64,000 nt of DNA from Micromonosporaceae bacterium KJ-029 (GCA_005402585.1 BIFP01000015.1:62001-126000), one strand, 5' to 3'. Shown: positions 1 to 9,445, counted from the stretch's first letter. Notes: generated by a model from the sequence alone, not told the origin. A program made the numbers and translations.

Positions 1-527
1 CCGAGGAAGTAGCCGAGGACGGTGACCCCGGTGCCCCAGAGAACGCCACCGACGATGTTGTAGATGACGAAGGTGCGGTAGTTCATCCGGCTGACCCCGG
101 CCACGATCGGGGTGAACGTGCGGACGATGGGCACGAATCGGGCGAGCACGATGGATCGCGCGCCGTACTTCTCGAAGAACTCGTGGGCCTTGAGAAGGTT
201 CTCCTGCTTGAACAGGCGGGAGTTGGGGCGGCGGAACAGTGCGGGGCCGACCTTGCGGCCGAAGAGGTAGCCGACCTGGTCACCGGCGATCGCGGCGATG
301 GTGATCAGGAGGCACACCAGCCACAGCGGGTAGGTGATGTACTTACCGTCGGCGACGAGCAGGCCGGTGGTGAACAGGAGCGAGTCGCCGGGGAGGAAGA
401 ACCCGATGAGCAGGCCCGACTCGGCGAAGACGATCACGAGGATGCCGATGAGCCCGAACGTGGAGATCAACCACTCCGGGGCAAGCCAGTCGGGCCCGAG
501 AGCCAGAGTGGTGGTGGGCGTCGGCAC
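1..527 (-). CDS. DedA family inner-membrane protein (3' end beyond the left edge)
   Basis: This is an integral membrane protein of the DedA/SNARE-associated family, linked in other bacteria to lipid scrambling, membrane potential and envelope homeostasis. The visible 175 residues show the family hallmarks: an early hydrophobic segment followed by ESGLLIGFFLPGDSLLF, then AGDQVGYLFGRKVG, then the basic stretch ending in ARFVPIVRTFTPIVAG, which holds the conserved FxPxxR/RTFxPxxAG motif. The start is GTG at 527 because GGAGG lies 7 bases upstream (532-541 region, read on the minus strand). The C-terminal membrane segments and the stop lie outside the window. Substrate cannot be told. Family assignment is firm and exact role is not. 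Confidence 0.9.
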   Translation of the reverse strand, partial: MPTPTTTLALGPDWLAPEWLISTFGLIGILVIVFAESGLLIGFFLPGDSLLFTTGLLVADGKYITYPLWLVCLLITIAAIAGDQVGYLFGRKVGPALFRRPNSRLFKQENLLKAHEFFEKYGARSIVLARFVPIVRTFTPIVAGVSRMNYRTFVIYNIVGGVLWGTGVTVLGYFL

Positions 528-634
528 GGGATGACCTCCGGTGTCTGCGATCGGATTTGTCGCCACGACGGTGCGGCGTCCGTAGTCTAGGTCGGCCCAG
601 AATCCCCCGGAGGCTCGACATCACACTCCGGCGA

Positions 635-666
635 TGCGGAGGCGGCCTCTGGGTGCCGCCTCCGCA
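635..666 (-). terminator. Hairpin downstream of the secreted protein gene
   Basis: A perfect 12-bp stem (635-646 with 655-666) with an 8-base loop starts about 24 bases past the stop codon of the gene ending at 690. There is no T-run, as is common for actinomycete terminators. It also precedes the dedA-like gene on the same strand, so it may separate the two transcripts. Confidence 0.6.
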
Positions 667-689
667 CGTCGCCGAGGACCGCCGGAAGA

Positions 690-2369
690 TCAGCCGATCG
701 CGTACGCCCGGATGATCGTGACATCGGTGTAGCCGCCGGTGGTGTCGGTGACCCGGGCCCGCAGCGAGACCGCGCCGGAGGTCGGGTTGCCGACCGCCGC
801 GGTCCAGACTCCGTCGATCTTCTTGACCTTCACCGACCGCCAGGTCTTCCCGCCGTCGAACGACGCCTTGGCGGTGACCGTCTTGACCTTGGGGTTCGTG
901 CCCAGTTTGGCGTCCGGGTTCAGCTTGGGCCGGCTCAGCTTCAACTGGACGTTGGTGGTGCTGCCCGGCTTCGCCCGGTTGTAGAGGTTCAGGCCAGTGG
1001 GCAGCATGGTGACCGCGTAGACCGGTGCCGTCACTGAGGTGTTCGGCTTCGCCTTGAACCGGTACGTGACGCTGGTCTTCGGCGAGAGCATCCCGGACGG
1101 AAAAGTGATCTCCGGGTAGTAGCGGCTCGCGTTGTTGGTGAGCTTGTACCAGCCGGTCTTGGTCACCTTGTACTCAAGGTAGGTCTCCTCCGGCTCCCAG
1201 CCCTTGTCCCTGGTCGTCTTGACCGTCTTGCCGCCGAAGGTCAGCGTCGCGGTCGCCTTGTCGCCACCCTCGACGTTGAACCGGGGAAAACCGGGATCGG
1301 CGAACATGCCGTTCAGCGAGTAGGAGAGCCGGCCATTGAGCACCACCGGCAGCCGCGTGGACGGACCCCAGGCCGACCGGAAAAAGTTCAGGGTGTACGA
1401 ATTGCCCGCGACAACCTTGCGGGACACCATGTAGCCGCCGAGGCTGACCGTGGAGCCGCTCTTGGTCCCCGCGTAACTGCTGGCCCGAATGTCCCACTTG
1501 CCGGGTGACAGGTGCACCTTGGTCCGGTACGGCTGGTCGGTGCCGAACAGTCCGGCGTACATCTGGCTACCGCAGACGCGCTCGATCGGCTGCACCGCGA
1601 GGTGGCTACCGTCGATGGTCGCGGTCGGGCCCTGCCGACCCGTCACGTTCACCGTGCCGAGCGAGGACCGCTTGAAGGTCTTGGACAGTCCGCTGGGGAC
1701 GCCGGTGCTGGTGTGCATGACCGCGTAGCTGTCGGACAGGCCGACGCCGTCACTCCATTGCCACATCGCGCCGAAGGCCAGCTTTTTCGACGAGTTCGGG
1801 ATCACATACAGGCTGCCGTCGCCTCGGTCCGAAGCCTCGACCGAGTAGCTGGCGGAGGCGGACGTGGTGCAGATCCGTGCCGTGGTCTGAGCCCAGGCCC
1901 CGTCACCGACAGGTGCCGGACTGAGACCCATGGTGACCTTCTTGCCCTTGCGGGCGTCCACGGTCGTCTTACTGGCACCGGAGACCTTGACGGTACGGGC
2001 GCCGAGCGTCGACGCGGAACCGGTGCTGATCGAGGCGAGCACCGCGTAGGTGCCCTTCGGCAGCTTCTTGGCGGTGTTGGACTTGACCGAGCGGCGCTCG
2101 TTGGTAGCCAGGTTGACCACCGTCGTCGTGACGGTGACCTTCTTGCCGTTGCGATCCAACGTGGTGACGGTCAGCGTGTTGGTCGCCGCGACCGCCGGAG
2201 CACCGGCACCGACCAGGATGGCCGGCACCAGGGCCGACGCGACGGCGACTCTGGCGAAGGCGCTGCGGCCCGTGCGCGCCGACGGGCCGGGGCTGGACAA
2301 AGCCCGGGTACGAATAGAGAACAATTTCCCCGCATCCCATGAGTGGAGGCCAGTCCCGCCGTACGACAA
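690..2369 (-). CDS. Secreted protein of unknown function
   Basis: I do not recognise a family for this protein of up to 559 residues. It has an Ala/Val-rich signal peptide ending near GAGAPAVAA, then Thr/Ser/Lys-rich sequence with many short beta-like segments (for example NTLTVTTLDRNGKKVTVTTT) and no transmembrane anchor or sorting motif. It therefore looks like an exported, all-beta, Ig- or fibronectin-like protein. Its C-terminal part (SFDGGKTWRSVKVK...VSLRARVTDTTGGYTDVTIIRAYAIG) resembles the last domain of secreted subtilases, but no protease triad is visible. The start is uncertain: TTG codons at 2369, 2324 and 2300 are all in frame, and the last gives a more usual signal-peptide length. 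It is divergent from the M14 peptidase gene, with about 240 bases of relatively AT-rich DNA between them. Confidence 0.75.
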   Translation of the reverse strand: MSYGGTGLHSWDAGKLFSIRTRALSSPGPSARTGRSAFARVAVASALVPAILVGAGAPAVAATNTLTVTTLDRNGKKVTVTTTVVNLATNERRSVKSNTAKKLPKGTYAVLASISTGSASTLGARTVKVSGASKTTVDARKGKKVTMGLSPAPVGDGAWAQTTARICTTSASASYSVEASDRGDGSLYVIPNSSKKLAFGAMWQWSDGVGLSDSYAVMHTSTGVPSGLSKTFKRSSLGTVNVTGRQGPTATIDGSHLAVQPIERVCGSQMYAGLFGTDQPYRTKVHLSPGKWDIRASSYAGTKSGSTVSLGGYMVSRKVVAGNSYTLNFFRSAWGPSTRLPVVLNGRLSYSLNGMFADPGFPRFNVEGGDKATATLTFGGKTVKTTRDKGWEPEETYLEYKVTKTGWYKLTNNASRYYPEITFPSGMLSPKTSVTYRFKAKPNTSVTAPVYAVTMLPTGLNLYNRAKPGSTTNVQLKLSRPKLNPDAKLGTNPKVKTVTAKASFDGGKTWRSVKVKKIDGVWTAAVGNPTSGAVSLRARVTDTTGGYTDVTIIRAYAIG

Positions 2370-2609
2370 CGGCGGAAAGATTGATGCTAGGCCACGGCTA
2401 CCCCGTCGCGCTGCCCGTACCTCTGGGACCCCACCAGCCCGGCCGCGTCCGGAAGGCGGTCGACGGCGAAGCTCAAGATTTCCTCAAATGCGTGCGGCGA
2501 GATTCATTCAAATTCACTTCCACCTTTAGGTTTTTCCCAACCGATTGGCGCGGCCGCCCTTCCGGAGAACCGTTTCAGCGCATGACTTGTACAACTGTAG
2601 GAGGTCATG

Positions 2610-3815
2610 ATGAAGCGACGCCTATTGGTGTCGACAACCGTCGCAACGATGTGTGCCGTCACGCTATTCGCGCCATCCTCGTCGGCTGAGAACGGAAACG
2701 CCGACTGCAAGAACCTTCCCGGCGTGCCGTCCGCCGCCGGCTGGACCAACTACGAGGAACTCGGCAAGCGACTAGCCCAGATCGAGGCGACCAGCCACGG
2801 CCGGGTCGACGTGGACGTCATCGGACAATCCCATCGCGGCCGGGACATCTACGCGGCACGGGTCGGCACCGGTGACCGCGTGCTGCTGATCACGAGCGAG
2901 ATTCACGGCAACGAGAAGACCGGCACCGAGGCCCTGCTGCAGATGCTCAAGACCCTCGGTTCCAGCGGCAGCCCGCAGGCCAAGGCGATCCGCGAGAACC
3001 TGACCATCGTCGCTGTCCCGAAGTTCAACCCCGACGGTGCGGAGCTGAACCGTCGGCAGAACGACTTCCCGTGGAGCGAGGTGGTCCAGAAGTTCCCGCA
3101 GCTGGCCGGAACGAACCCGCCGTACTACTACAGCAACGGCGCACAGGGCTTCGACATCAACCGGGACTTCAGCGCGGACCTCACCGCCGAGCCGTCGCCT
3201 GGGACCCGGCCGACGAACGAGACCCTTCCCGGCATGTACCTGACCAACGAGTCCCGGGCGCTGCGTGACCTGTACGTCGACCTCCGCACCGAGTTTGGCA
3301 AGGTCCACGCCTACGTCGACCTGCACCACATGGGACCGTGCAGCCAGAACAACGACTCCGACCAGTACGTGACGGTGTCGCTGGACTACCCGCCGCTCGG
3401 CTCGGAGGTCGACGGCAACCCGCGGTACGCCGACTGGCCGCTGCTCGACCAGGACGGCTCTCGCCGTCACGCCCTGGCCGCCGCCCTCGGCATGATCGAC
3501 CACGGGGGTAACGGCTCGGCCACCAACTCGCCCTTCGTCGGCGGGGTGAGCCGCTACGTCCACTACCAGGTCGCCGACGGATACAGCTTCGACCGGGACT
3601 ACGCCGGCCAGGCCAGGTCGGCCTTTGCACTCAACGGCAGCGCCACGGTGCTGTTCGAGGTACGTGGCCAGTCCCATGCGTGGGGCCAGAAGCAGAAGGG
3701 CGTGCTGACCCAGGTCGTACAGGCCGGCCTCTTCGGGATCGCCGATCGGATGGCGGACGGGTCCGTCGACAACCTGAACGGCAACCACTTCTTCGATCTG
3801 CCCAAGTACTGGTAA
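2610..3815 (+). CDS. Secreted zinc carboxypeptidase, M14 family
   Basis: This is an exported metallo-carboxypeptidase of about 401 residues. A signal peptide (MKRRLLVSTTVATMCAVTLF, cleaved near SSSA) is followed by one M14 domain. The zinc ligands are visible in SEIHGNEKTGTEA (HxxE) and in the later DLHHMGPC histidine. The substrate-carboxylate Asn-Arg pair is in FDINRDF and the catalytic Glu in ATVLFEVRGQS. All key residues are present, so activity is expected. Two ATG codons are adjacent. AGGAGG at 2599-2604 leaves only 2 bases before the first (2607) but 5 before the second (2610), so I chose 2610. A strong terminator hairpin follows at 3882-3921. Peptide specificity cannot be read from the sequence. 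Confidence 0.93.
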   Translation: MKRRLLVSTTVATMCAVTLFAPSSSAENGNADCKNLPGVPSAAGWTNYEELGKRLAQIEATSHGRVDVDVIGQSHRGRDIYAARVGTGDRVLLITSEIHGNEKTGTEALLQMLKTLGSSGSPQAKAIRENLTIVAVPKFNPDGAELNRRQNDFPWSEVVQKFPQLAGTNPPYYYSNGAQGFDINRDFSADLTAEPSPGTRPTNETLPGMYLTNESRALRDLYVDLRTEFGKVHAYVDLHHMGPCSQNNDSDQYVTVSLDYPPLGSEVDGNPRYADWPLLDQDGSRRHALAAALGMIDHGGNGSATNSPFVGGVSRYVHYQVADGYSFDRDYAGQARSAFALNGSATVLFEVRGQSHAWGQKQKGVLTQVVQAGLFGIADRMADGSVDNLNGNHFFDLPKYW

Positions 3816-3881
3816 GCCCCGGAATCGGTGCAGCATCCGGCTGCACCGCCAACCGGTTCGACCCGGGTGTCGCCCACACAG

Positions 3882-3921
3882 CTCAAAGGCCACCTCCCAA
3901 CAATGGGGGGTGGCCTTTGAG
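3882..3921 (+). terminator. Strong hairpin terminator after the M14 peptidase gene
   Basis: The 17-base arm CTCAAAGGCCACCTCCC (3882-3898) pairs with 3905-3921 with one G-T wobble around the loop AACAAT. A short T-containing stretch (TCTTTG) follows. The hairpin is nearly symmetrical, so it may stop transcription from both sides. Confidence 0.85.
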
Positions 3922-4027
3922 TCTTTGAATGTGGCGCCAGCCAGGTGATTCGCTCGGCGTCCTGCCGGCCGGGCCGCCCGGCGGGTTGGCGTAGACGGCC
4001 CCGGATCCTGCGTTGCCGCGGTGAGTG

Positions 4028-7000
4028 TTACTGACAGGCAGCGGTCACCTGAGCGACCGCGGCCGCGTGGGCGGACTCGGCCGCGACCAGCGTGGCCTCG
4101 GCCTCCTCGACGAGCTGGGCGCTGGCCTTCACGACCTTCACCTCGTCCTGCTTGATGGCTTGGGCCGGCTTGCCCATCACCACGCTCTTCTCCAACTTGG
4201 CCACGGCGTCCTGGAGCTTCGTCTGGGCCTTCTGAACGTCCTTCTCAGCCTTTTCCACCGCCGTTGCTGCCGCCTTGGCCTGCGCCTGGGCGGTACGGCA
4301 ATCGAGCGGCGGGTTGCCGGGGCCCTCGGGTGCATCGACGACGAAGGACTTGATGATGCCGTGGTGGCCGCCGTGGGTCAGTGCGGCCCAGACGGTGCCT
4401 CCTTCGGGAAGGCTGATCGGCTCGGTGTAGGCGACGGCGCCCTGAAGGTCGGCCGGCGCCGCGGCGCCGGGCTCGGTCACCACGTAGGAGATCGTGTACG
4501 CCGGGTCGGTCACCGCGAGCCCGGTGCCGGCCTTGGTGAGTGTGACGACCTTGTCCGCGACGTCTCCGGCGACCTCGCTGCCGCGGAAGTCGTGGATCAC
4601 CGCACCGCCACCGGTGCTGCCGGTGATCACGGTGGTGCCGTTCAGCACGTAGTCACCGCGGTAGAGCGCGGTGCTGGTGTTGGTGATCGTGCTGTCGGTG
4701 ATCGTGAGCAGCGGCCCGGTGTTGTAGGCGTAGATGGTACGGGCGCCCTTGCCGCTGACCGTGGACCGCTCGACCGTGACAGTCGGACTGGAGCCCTCGA
4801 TCGAGATGACGCCCTGCGAGCCGGACATGGTGGCGTCGGACCGGATCGTCGCGTCCTCTACCGCGAGGTGACCCCGGTTGCGCACCATGAAGAACGCCGA
4901 CAGCGCGGTGCTGTCGGTGCGCTGCACGATCGTCAGGTTCGGGCCGATCGTCAACTCCGCACCGTCCACGTTGAAGTAGACGTTGCCGACCGCGGTGAGC
5001 GTGGTCGGGCCGTCCGCCTTGAGGCGGATCTTGCCGGCGTCGACCTTGATCGCACCGCCCTGGTCGTCGGCGACGAGGTCACCGGTGATCCAGATCGTCT
5101 CCTCGCCGCTGCCGATCTCGGCGATGCGGAAGCGCAGCTCCTCGATGCTCGCGGCCCGGAACTGCTTGGCCGCCACGAGCGGGTTGAGGAACTTGACGGC
5201 GGTGGTGAGGGCGGCGACCGCAGCGTCGACCTTGGTCTGCGACGCGTACGGGTCGGTCATCACGGCACCGGCGGCGTCGATGGCCTTCACCAGGAACTGG
5301 TAGCTGTACGGCGTGTGGCCGTCCGCCTTCGGGGCGTTCTCGCCCGTCACCGTGGCCAACAGCGCCGCCAGTACCGCCTTGTTGGTGAAGGGCAGCGTGT
5401 TCACCTGGCCGGACAGGCCGGCGAGATGCGGGTAGGCGACGGCAGAGCTGGTGGCCGGCTGCCACCCCCAGGCCGTCTCGAAGTCCCAGCCAAGTCCCGC
5501 GTAGGTGTCCCGGGCGGTGAGCGCGGCCTGGCTGAGCTCGCTGACGCCGCGCTGCTCGACCTTGGTGCCGGTCAGCGGCACGTCGGTCCACACCACGTTG
5601 TCAGCCACTCTCGCCTCGGCGACCGCGGCAGCGAACAGCTTGCCGGCCGTCGAGCCGGTGACAGCACGGTTCGCCGCGACGATGCCGGCCAGCACGGCGT
5701 CAGCGGACCGTACGTCGCCGACCGCACCACCGGCGTCCCCGGTGGTGATCACCGCGCCGGCCGCGAGACTGCGCTCGACGGTCGACGCGCTGGTGACGCT
5801 ACCGACCAGGCCAGCTGCGGTGGCTTTGGCGTCGATGTTCACCGTCGCGTACGAGTCCTTCACGGAGCCGCCGTCGAGCACGCCGATCAGGCCGCCCGCA
5901 GTGTCCTGGGCACCGGCGACCTTGCCAGCGACGAACACCCGCTCCAGGGTGCCGCCCTTGACCACGCCGGCGACGCCGCCGACCGGGCCCTCGGTGTCGC
6001 GGTAGTCGACGTCGACGAGCCCCAGGTCGCGGACCACACCGCCCGCACCCAGCCGGCCCACGAAACCGGTGGGCGCCGGCGCGTCAGCGAGCTCCCAGCC
6101 CTGGTCGTATCCGAGGTTGAGGCCCTTGATCGAGTGGCCAGCGCCGTCGAAGGTGCCGGTGAAGGCCGGGCCGGCCTCCTTGGCGTTCGCGGCCGGCAGA
6201 CCCAGCGGACGGAAACCACGCAGGTGCTGCAGGTCGACGTCCTTGGTCAATACGTAGTGGCCGTCCAGCGGCAACCGCCCGAACCCGTCACCGAAGTTGT
6301 TGCTCACGTACAGCAACTGCTGGGCGGTGCTGATCTGGTAGCTGCCCTCGACCAGGGGCGGGAAGTCCTTGTCGAGCACGGGCTCGGGAGAGGCCGGCGG
6401 CACCCAGTCCGCCAGTGCGGAGGGCAGCGACTGGGTGATCTCGAAGGTGTCGTTGACGCTGTAGACGCCGGTGCGGGGATCGCGGCTGGTGGAGGTGATC
6501 GCGATCCGCTCCGGGGACACCGAGACGGTCTGGTAGCTGGCTTCCTGGTTGTCCTTGTAGACCGACGTGTATCGACCCGCGATCGCCGGGTTCCACGTGT
6601 AGCCCTGCCCATCGCCGGCTGCGGCCCCGGTGACGTACGTCGTGCCCTTGCCGTCCCCGACGACCAGGTCGTTCTTCATCGGGTGGGTGCGCAGGTACAT
6701 GCCGTCGTGCCCGGAGATCGCCAGATCGATGCCGGCCTGGTCGAACGCCTTGGTGATCTCCAGGTAGTTCGACGGGTGGTTCCGCCGGCCCAGGTAGGGG
6801 CCGTGGTGGTAGGCCGCGATCTTCCACTTCGCGTCGGACGCCTGCACGACCGTCTTCAACCAGTCCAGCTGCGGCCGCAGCTCAGACAGCTTCAGCTGGT
6901 CGAAGTGGTTGAGCACCACGAACAGGGCGTCGCCGTACTCGAAGTAGTAGGCGGTGTTACGCAGTGTCTTGGCCGCCTCGCCGGCCACGGTCGGCAGGCC

Positions 7001-7822
7001 ACCGGCCGCGCCGAAGTAGGCCGGGCCGTTCGGTGGGACGTTGGTACGCGCCGCGAAATTGGTGAAGTACGGATCGGGCGACTCCCAGTCGAGGTAGCCG
7101 TCGCTGGGGTTGCCCTCGTACTCGTGGTTGCCGATCGTGAAGTACGTCGGGACGCTCGCCGCCCGCGACTCCAACGCCTTGAAGAAGCCGTCCCACTGCT
7201 CGGACTTGTAGCTGTGGTTGACCTGGTCACCGGTGAACAGCATGAACGCCGGGTCGGGCACCTCGGCGAAGGCCCGATCCATCGCCGGGACCATCGTCGC
7301 CGCGTAGCCGCTGTAGTCGTTCATCTGCGTGTCGGTGTACCAGTGGAAGGAGAACTCCTCGACCTTCGCCGCACGCGTGGTGAACGAGGCGATCTCGCTG
7401 ACCAGCGAGGCGCCGTCGCCGACCCGGTAGACGTACTCCGTGCCCGGGGCCAGCCCCTCGACCTCGACCTTGTGGCCGTTGATCGGCTGGCTGGTGGCCA
7501 CGTTGATGTCGACACGCTCCCAGCGGCCCTCGACACGCTGGTCGAGCTTGCCGGTTGCGTCGTACGACGCCTTGGTCGCGTACTCCAATACCGACCTGGT
7601 GATGTCAGGATCGGTCACCCAGGCGAATCGCATCGACACTGGCCCGGATCCCTCCGGGCCGTACAGCATCGAGATCTGGGACGGGATGTCGGTCGCGGGA
7701 AAAGGGCTGTCGGCCGCAGCCGCCTGGGGCTGGGCAACGAGCGCCGTCGCGGAGAGGGCAATGGCCATCGAAATGGCTGCCCCCCATCCTCTGAATCGGC
7801 GCGTCGATCGGGGGGCAGGCAT
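4028..7822 (-). CDS. Large secreted metallophosphoesterase with GLUG and beta-helix regions
   Basis: This 1264-residue exported protein has a signal peptide (about 1-37) and a fibronectin-like domain as in purple acid phosphatases (about 45-150, with GLAPGTEYVYRVGD). A calcineurin-type metallophosphoesterase domain follows (about 155-390). Its motifs are D164-T-Q, GDQVNH (198), GNHE (231-234), AAYHHGP (337-342) and GHDGMY (371). The first and last motifs lack the usual second ligand residues (DxH/DxG and GHxH). Around 640-740 there are GLUG-type repeats (GGLIGVLDGGSVKDSYA, AGLVGSVTSASTVERSLA). A FIVAR-like helical module comes next, then a predicted right-handed beta-helix. The C-terminus is an Ala/Lys/Glu-rich coiled coil ending in TAACQ, with no LPXTG. 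Role is probably extracellular phosphoester hydrolysis coupled to surface or polymer binding; the binding part is inference. Confidence 0.85.
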   Translation of the reverse strand: MPAPRSTRRFRGWGAAISMAIALSATALVAQPQAAAADSPFPATDIPSQISMLYGPEGSGPVSMRFAWVTDPDITRSVLEYATKASYDATGKLDQRVEGRWERVDINVATSQPINGHKVEVEGLAPGTEYVYRVGDGASLVSEIASFTTRAAKVEEFSFHWYTDTQMNDYSGYAATMVPAMDRAFAEVPDPAFMLFTGDQVNHSYKSEQWDGFFKALESRAASVPTYFTIGNHEYEGNPSDGYLDWESPDPYFTNFAARTNVPPNGPAYFGAAGGLPTVAGEAAKTLRNTAYYFEYGDALFVVLNHFDQLKLSELRPQLDWLKTVVQASDAKWKIAAYHHGPYLGRRNHPSNYLEITKAFDQAGIDLAISGHDGMYLRTHPMKNDLVVGDGKGTTYVTGAAAGDGQGYTWNPAIAGRYTSVYKDNQEASYQTVSVSPERIAITSTSRDPRTGVYSVNDTFEITQSLPSALADWVPPASPEPVLDKDFPPLVEGSYQISTAQQLLYVSNNFGDGFGRLPLDGHYVLTKDVDLQHLRGFRPLGLPAANAKEAGPAFTGTFDGAGHSIKGLNLGYDQGWELADAPAPTGFVGRLGAGGVVRDLGLVDVDYRDTEGPVGGVAGVVKGGTLERVFVAGKVAGAQDTAGGLIGVLDGGSVKDSYATVNIDAKATAAGLVGSVTSASTVERSLAAGAVITTGDAGGAVGDVRSADAVLAGIVAANRAVTGSTAGKLFAAAVAEARVADNVVWTDVPLTGTKVEQRGVSELSQAALTARDTYAGLGWDFETAWGWQPATSSAVAYPHLAGLSGQVNTLPFTNKAVLAALLATVTGENAPKADGHTPYSYQFLVKAIDAAGAVMTDPYASQTKVDAAVAALTTAVKFLNPLVAAKQFRAASIEELRFRIAEIGSGEETIWITGDLVADDQGGAIKVDAGKIRLKADGPTTLTAVGNVYFNVDGAELTIGPNLTIVQRTDSTALSAFFMVRNRGHLAVEDATIRSDATMSGSQGVISIEGSSPTVTVERSTVSGKGARTIYAYNTGPLLTITDSTITNTSTALYRGDYVLNGTTVITGSTGGGAVIHDFRGSEVAGDVADKVVTLTKAGTGLAVTDPAYTISYVVTEPGAAAPADLQGAVAYTEPISLPEGGTVWAALTHGGHHGIIKSFVVDAPEGPGNPPLDCRTAQAQAKAAATAVEKAEKDVQKAQTKLQDAVAKLEKSVVMGKPAQAIKQDEVKVVKASAQLVEEAEATLVAAESAHAAAVAQVTAACQ

Positions 7823-8149
7823 GGTTCAGGTCTCCCTTGCGCAGTAAACGAGCGCCCAACTCGCGCTCGTCAGCACGTGCGTCCACCAACAAGCCAGGTC
7901 AGCGGGCACGCCGCCCCACACCATCGCGGCCCTACCGAACCGTAGGCAGCACCGTGAGGTGAACAGTCGCCGTCCAGTCCGGCAACGCGAAAGCGGATTC
8001 CAGGGCAACCGGTCGACAACCCCCGTGCGGGCGGAAACCTCTCGGAAGCATCAGCCGCAGAGCCGAACTTCGCGCCTCACGACCTCGAAGAAGCCAGGTA
8101 CGCTTCCATCGGCCACCTGAGCGGCGGACCAGCAAGGAGGTGAGCCGGG
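7823..8149. other. Intergenic region between divergent genes
   Basis: This 327-base gap separates the divergent metallophosphoesterase and AraC-type genes. No open frame here has convincing codon bias. The only clear element is the strong ribosome binding site at 8134-8143. The promoters of both genes must lie here, but I could not assign -35/-10 boxes with confidence. Confidence 0.5.
8134..8143 (+). promoter_or_regulatory. Near-perfect Shine-Dalgarno sequence of the AraC-type gene
   Basis: AAGGAGGTGA is complementary to the 16S rRNA 3' end over its full length. It lies at optimal distance before an in-frame ATC codon at 8150. No ATG, GTG or TTG in that frame follows within range, and a stop codon (TGA 8141-8143) overlaps the site in the same frame. 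Confidence 0.7.
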
Positions 8150-9163
8150 ATCCTCCCCGCCGAGACCTTTGACCTGGCGCGGTTTCCCGAGCCGGACCGG
8201 TTCGACGTATGGCAGGACCTCATCTCCAGGGGCACCGCGCCGTCGCTGTTCTCGAGCCCGCATTCGGCGAACTTCACGGGGTTCACCCGGTCGATTGACC
8301 TGGGCGTGTCGCGGGTCATGTCGTTCCGCTATCCGGAGCTGACGATGAACCGCTCGCAGCGGATGATTCGGCGAGGCGACCCGGAGATGTACGAACTCGC
8401 CCTGCCACTCACCGGCAGGAGCGCTCTCGTCCAGGCGCGCCGCGAGGCCATCGTCAGACCGGCGGAGTTCGTCTTCCTATCGACCTCTCGTCCCTACGAG
8501 TGCCTGCACATCCCGGAACGGGAAACAGCGCCGCGGCAGGGGTCGCACCCGGCGCCACCTCCAACGGTGAAGACCGTCGCGATCTTCGTCCCACAGTCGG
8601 CCATACCGCTTCCGCCGAACAAGGTCAGTAGGTTGCTGGCCGGTCGACTGTCGTCCGAGGGCATGGCATCCCTGCTCGCCCAGTTCCTCCTGCAGGTCAC
8701 GGAGCACCCCGAACGGTTCAGGCCGGCCGACGCCGGACAGCTCGGCAGCATGGCGCTCGACCTGCTCTCCGCAACGTTGGCCCAGCACCTCGACCTGACG
8801 GCGACGCTTCCGGCAGAGGTGCGGCAGCAGACGCTACGGGCGCGTATCGACGCGTTCATCACGGAGCACCTGGCCGACCCCGATCTGAACGCTCGTACCA
8901 TCGCCGCCGCCCATCACGTCTCACTGCGCAGCTTGTATCGCCTGTGGGAGGGCGAGGGCACAAGCATCGCCGACTTGATTCGCCTGCGGCGGCTGGAGCG
9001 ATGCCGACGTGACCTGGCGAACCCGCTCCTGGCCGACCGGCCCATCCACGCCATCGCCGCCCGATCGGGCTTTGCCGACAAGGCAAAGTTCGCCCGCCTG
9101 TTCCGCGCGACATATGGCATGTCACCGCAGGCCTACCGGCAGCGGCCGGGGCCGCCGCAGTAA
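8150..9163 (+). CDS. AraC family transcriptional regulator (apparent ATC start)
   Basis: The C-terminal 100 residues form a typical AraC/XylS double helix-turn-helix (ARTIAAAHHVSLRSLYRLWE, then PIHAIAARSGFADKAKFARL and the FRATYGMSPQAYR signature). The N-terminal part matches the AraC-binding-like domain of actinomycete regulators. That homology begins upstream of the first conventional start: the frame reads ETFDLARFPEPDRFDVWQDL from 8162, whereas the first in-frame GTG is at 8306 and would delete about 50 residues of the domain. The strong Shine-Dalgarno at 8134-8143 points to ATC at 8150, a rare initiator, or to a mutated start codon. The gene lies upstream of, and on the same strand as, the terpenoid operon. 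It is a natural candidate regulator of that operon, but this is inference. Confidence 0.8.
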   Translation: MLPAETFDLARFPEPDRFDVWQDLISRGTAPSLFSSPHSANFTGFTRSIDLGVSRVMSFRYPELTMNRSQRMIRRGDPEMYELALPLTGRSALVQARREAIVRPAEFVFLSTSRPYECLHIPERETAPRQGSHPAPPPTVKTVAIFVPQSAIPLPPNKVSRLLAGRLSSEGMASLLAQFLLQVTEHPERFRPADAGQLGSMALDLLSATLAQHLDLTATLPAEVRQQTLRARIDAFITEHLADPDLNARTIAAAHHVSLRSLYRLWEGEGTSIADLIRLRRLERCRRDLANPLLADRPIHAIAARSGFADKAKFARLFRATYGMSPQAYRQRPGPPQ

Positions 9164-9396
9164 TGACGGCGCTGCTCTGGCACACCGGCACGATGCCTTC
9201 GCGGCGGCGGTCGACCGGCCACGCCAGGGCGGCGAGCCCGCCCGCGCGCACCTGCGGTCCTGAGTCGTCACTCAGCGACGTAAGTGGCGCGACCCGGACC
9301 GGGGCGCGGCAGACGCAATGCCGAGTGACGAAACCGATCACCCATTGCGAGATCGCCTTCACAACTTGCACACTTAGGCGGTCTTGAGTCCTGGGA

Positions 9397-9413
9397 GTTG
9401 CGCGATCCGCAAC
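9397..9413. promoter_or_regulatory. Inverted repeat upstream of the terpenoid operon
   Basis: GTTGCGCGATCCGCAAC has perfect 6-base arms around a 5-base centre and lies 33 bases before the P450 start codon. It could be an operator for the neighbouring AraC-type protein or another regulator. AraC proteins usually bind direct repeats, so the link is weak. Confidence 0.35.
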
Positions 9414-9445
9414 TACGAGGCCGAGCCGATGGGGAGGGGTCCACT

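Noticed and set aside
4025..7945. A 1306-codon open frame on the plus strand
   Set aside because: It is the complement of the metallophosphoesterase gene, rich in Arg, Gly and Val with no domain, and its existence follows from high GC bias on the real strand.
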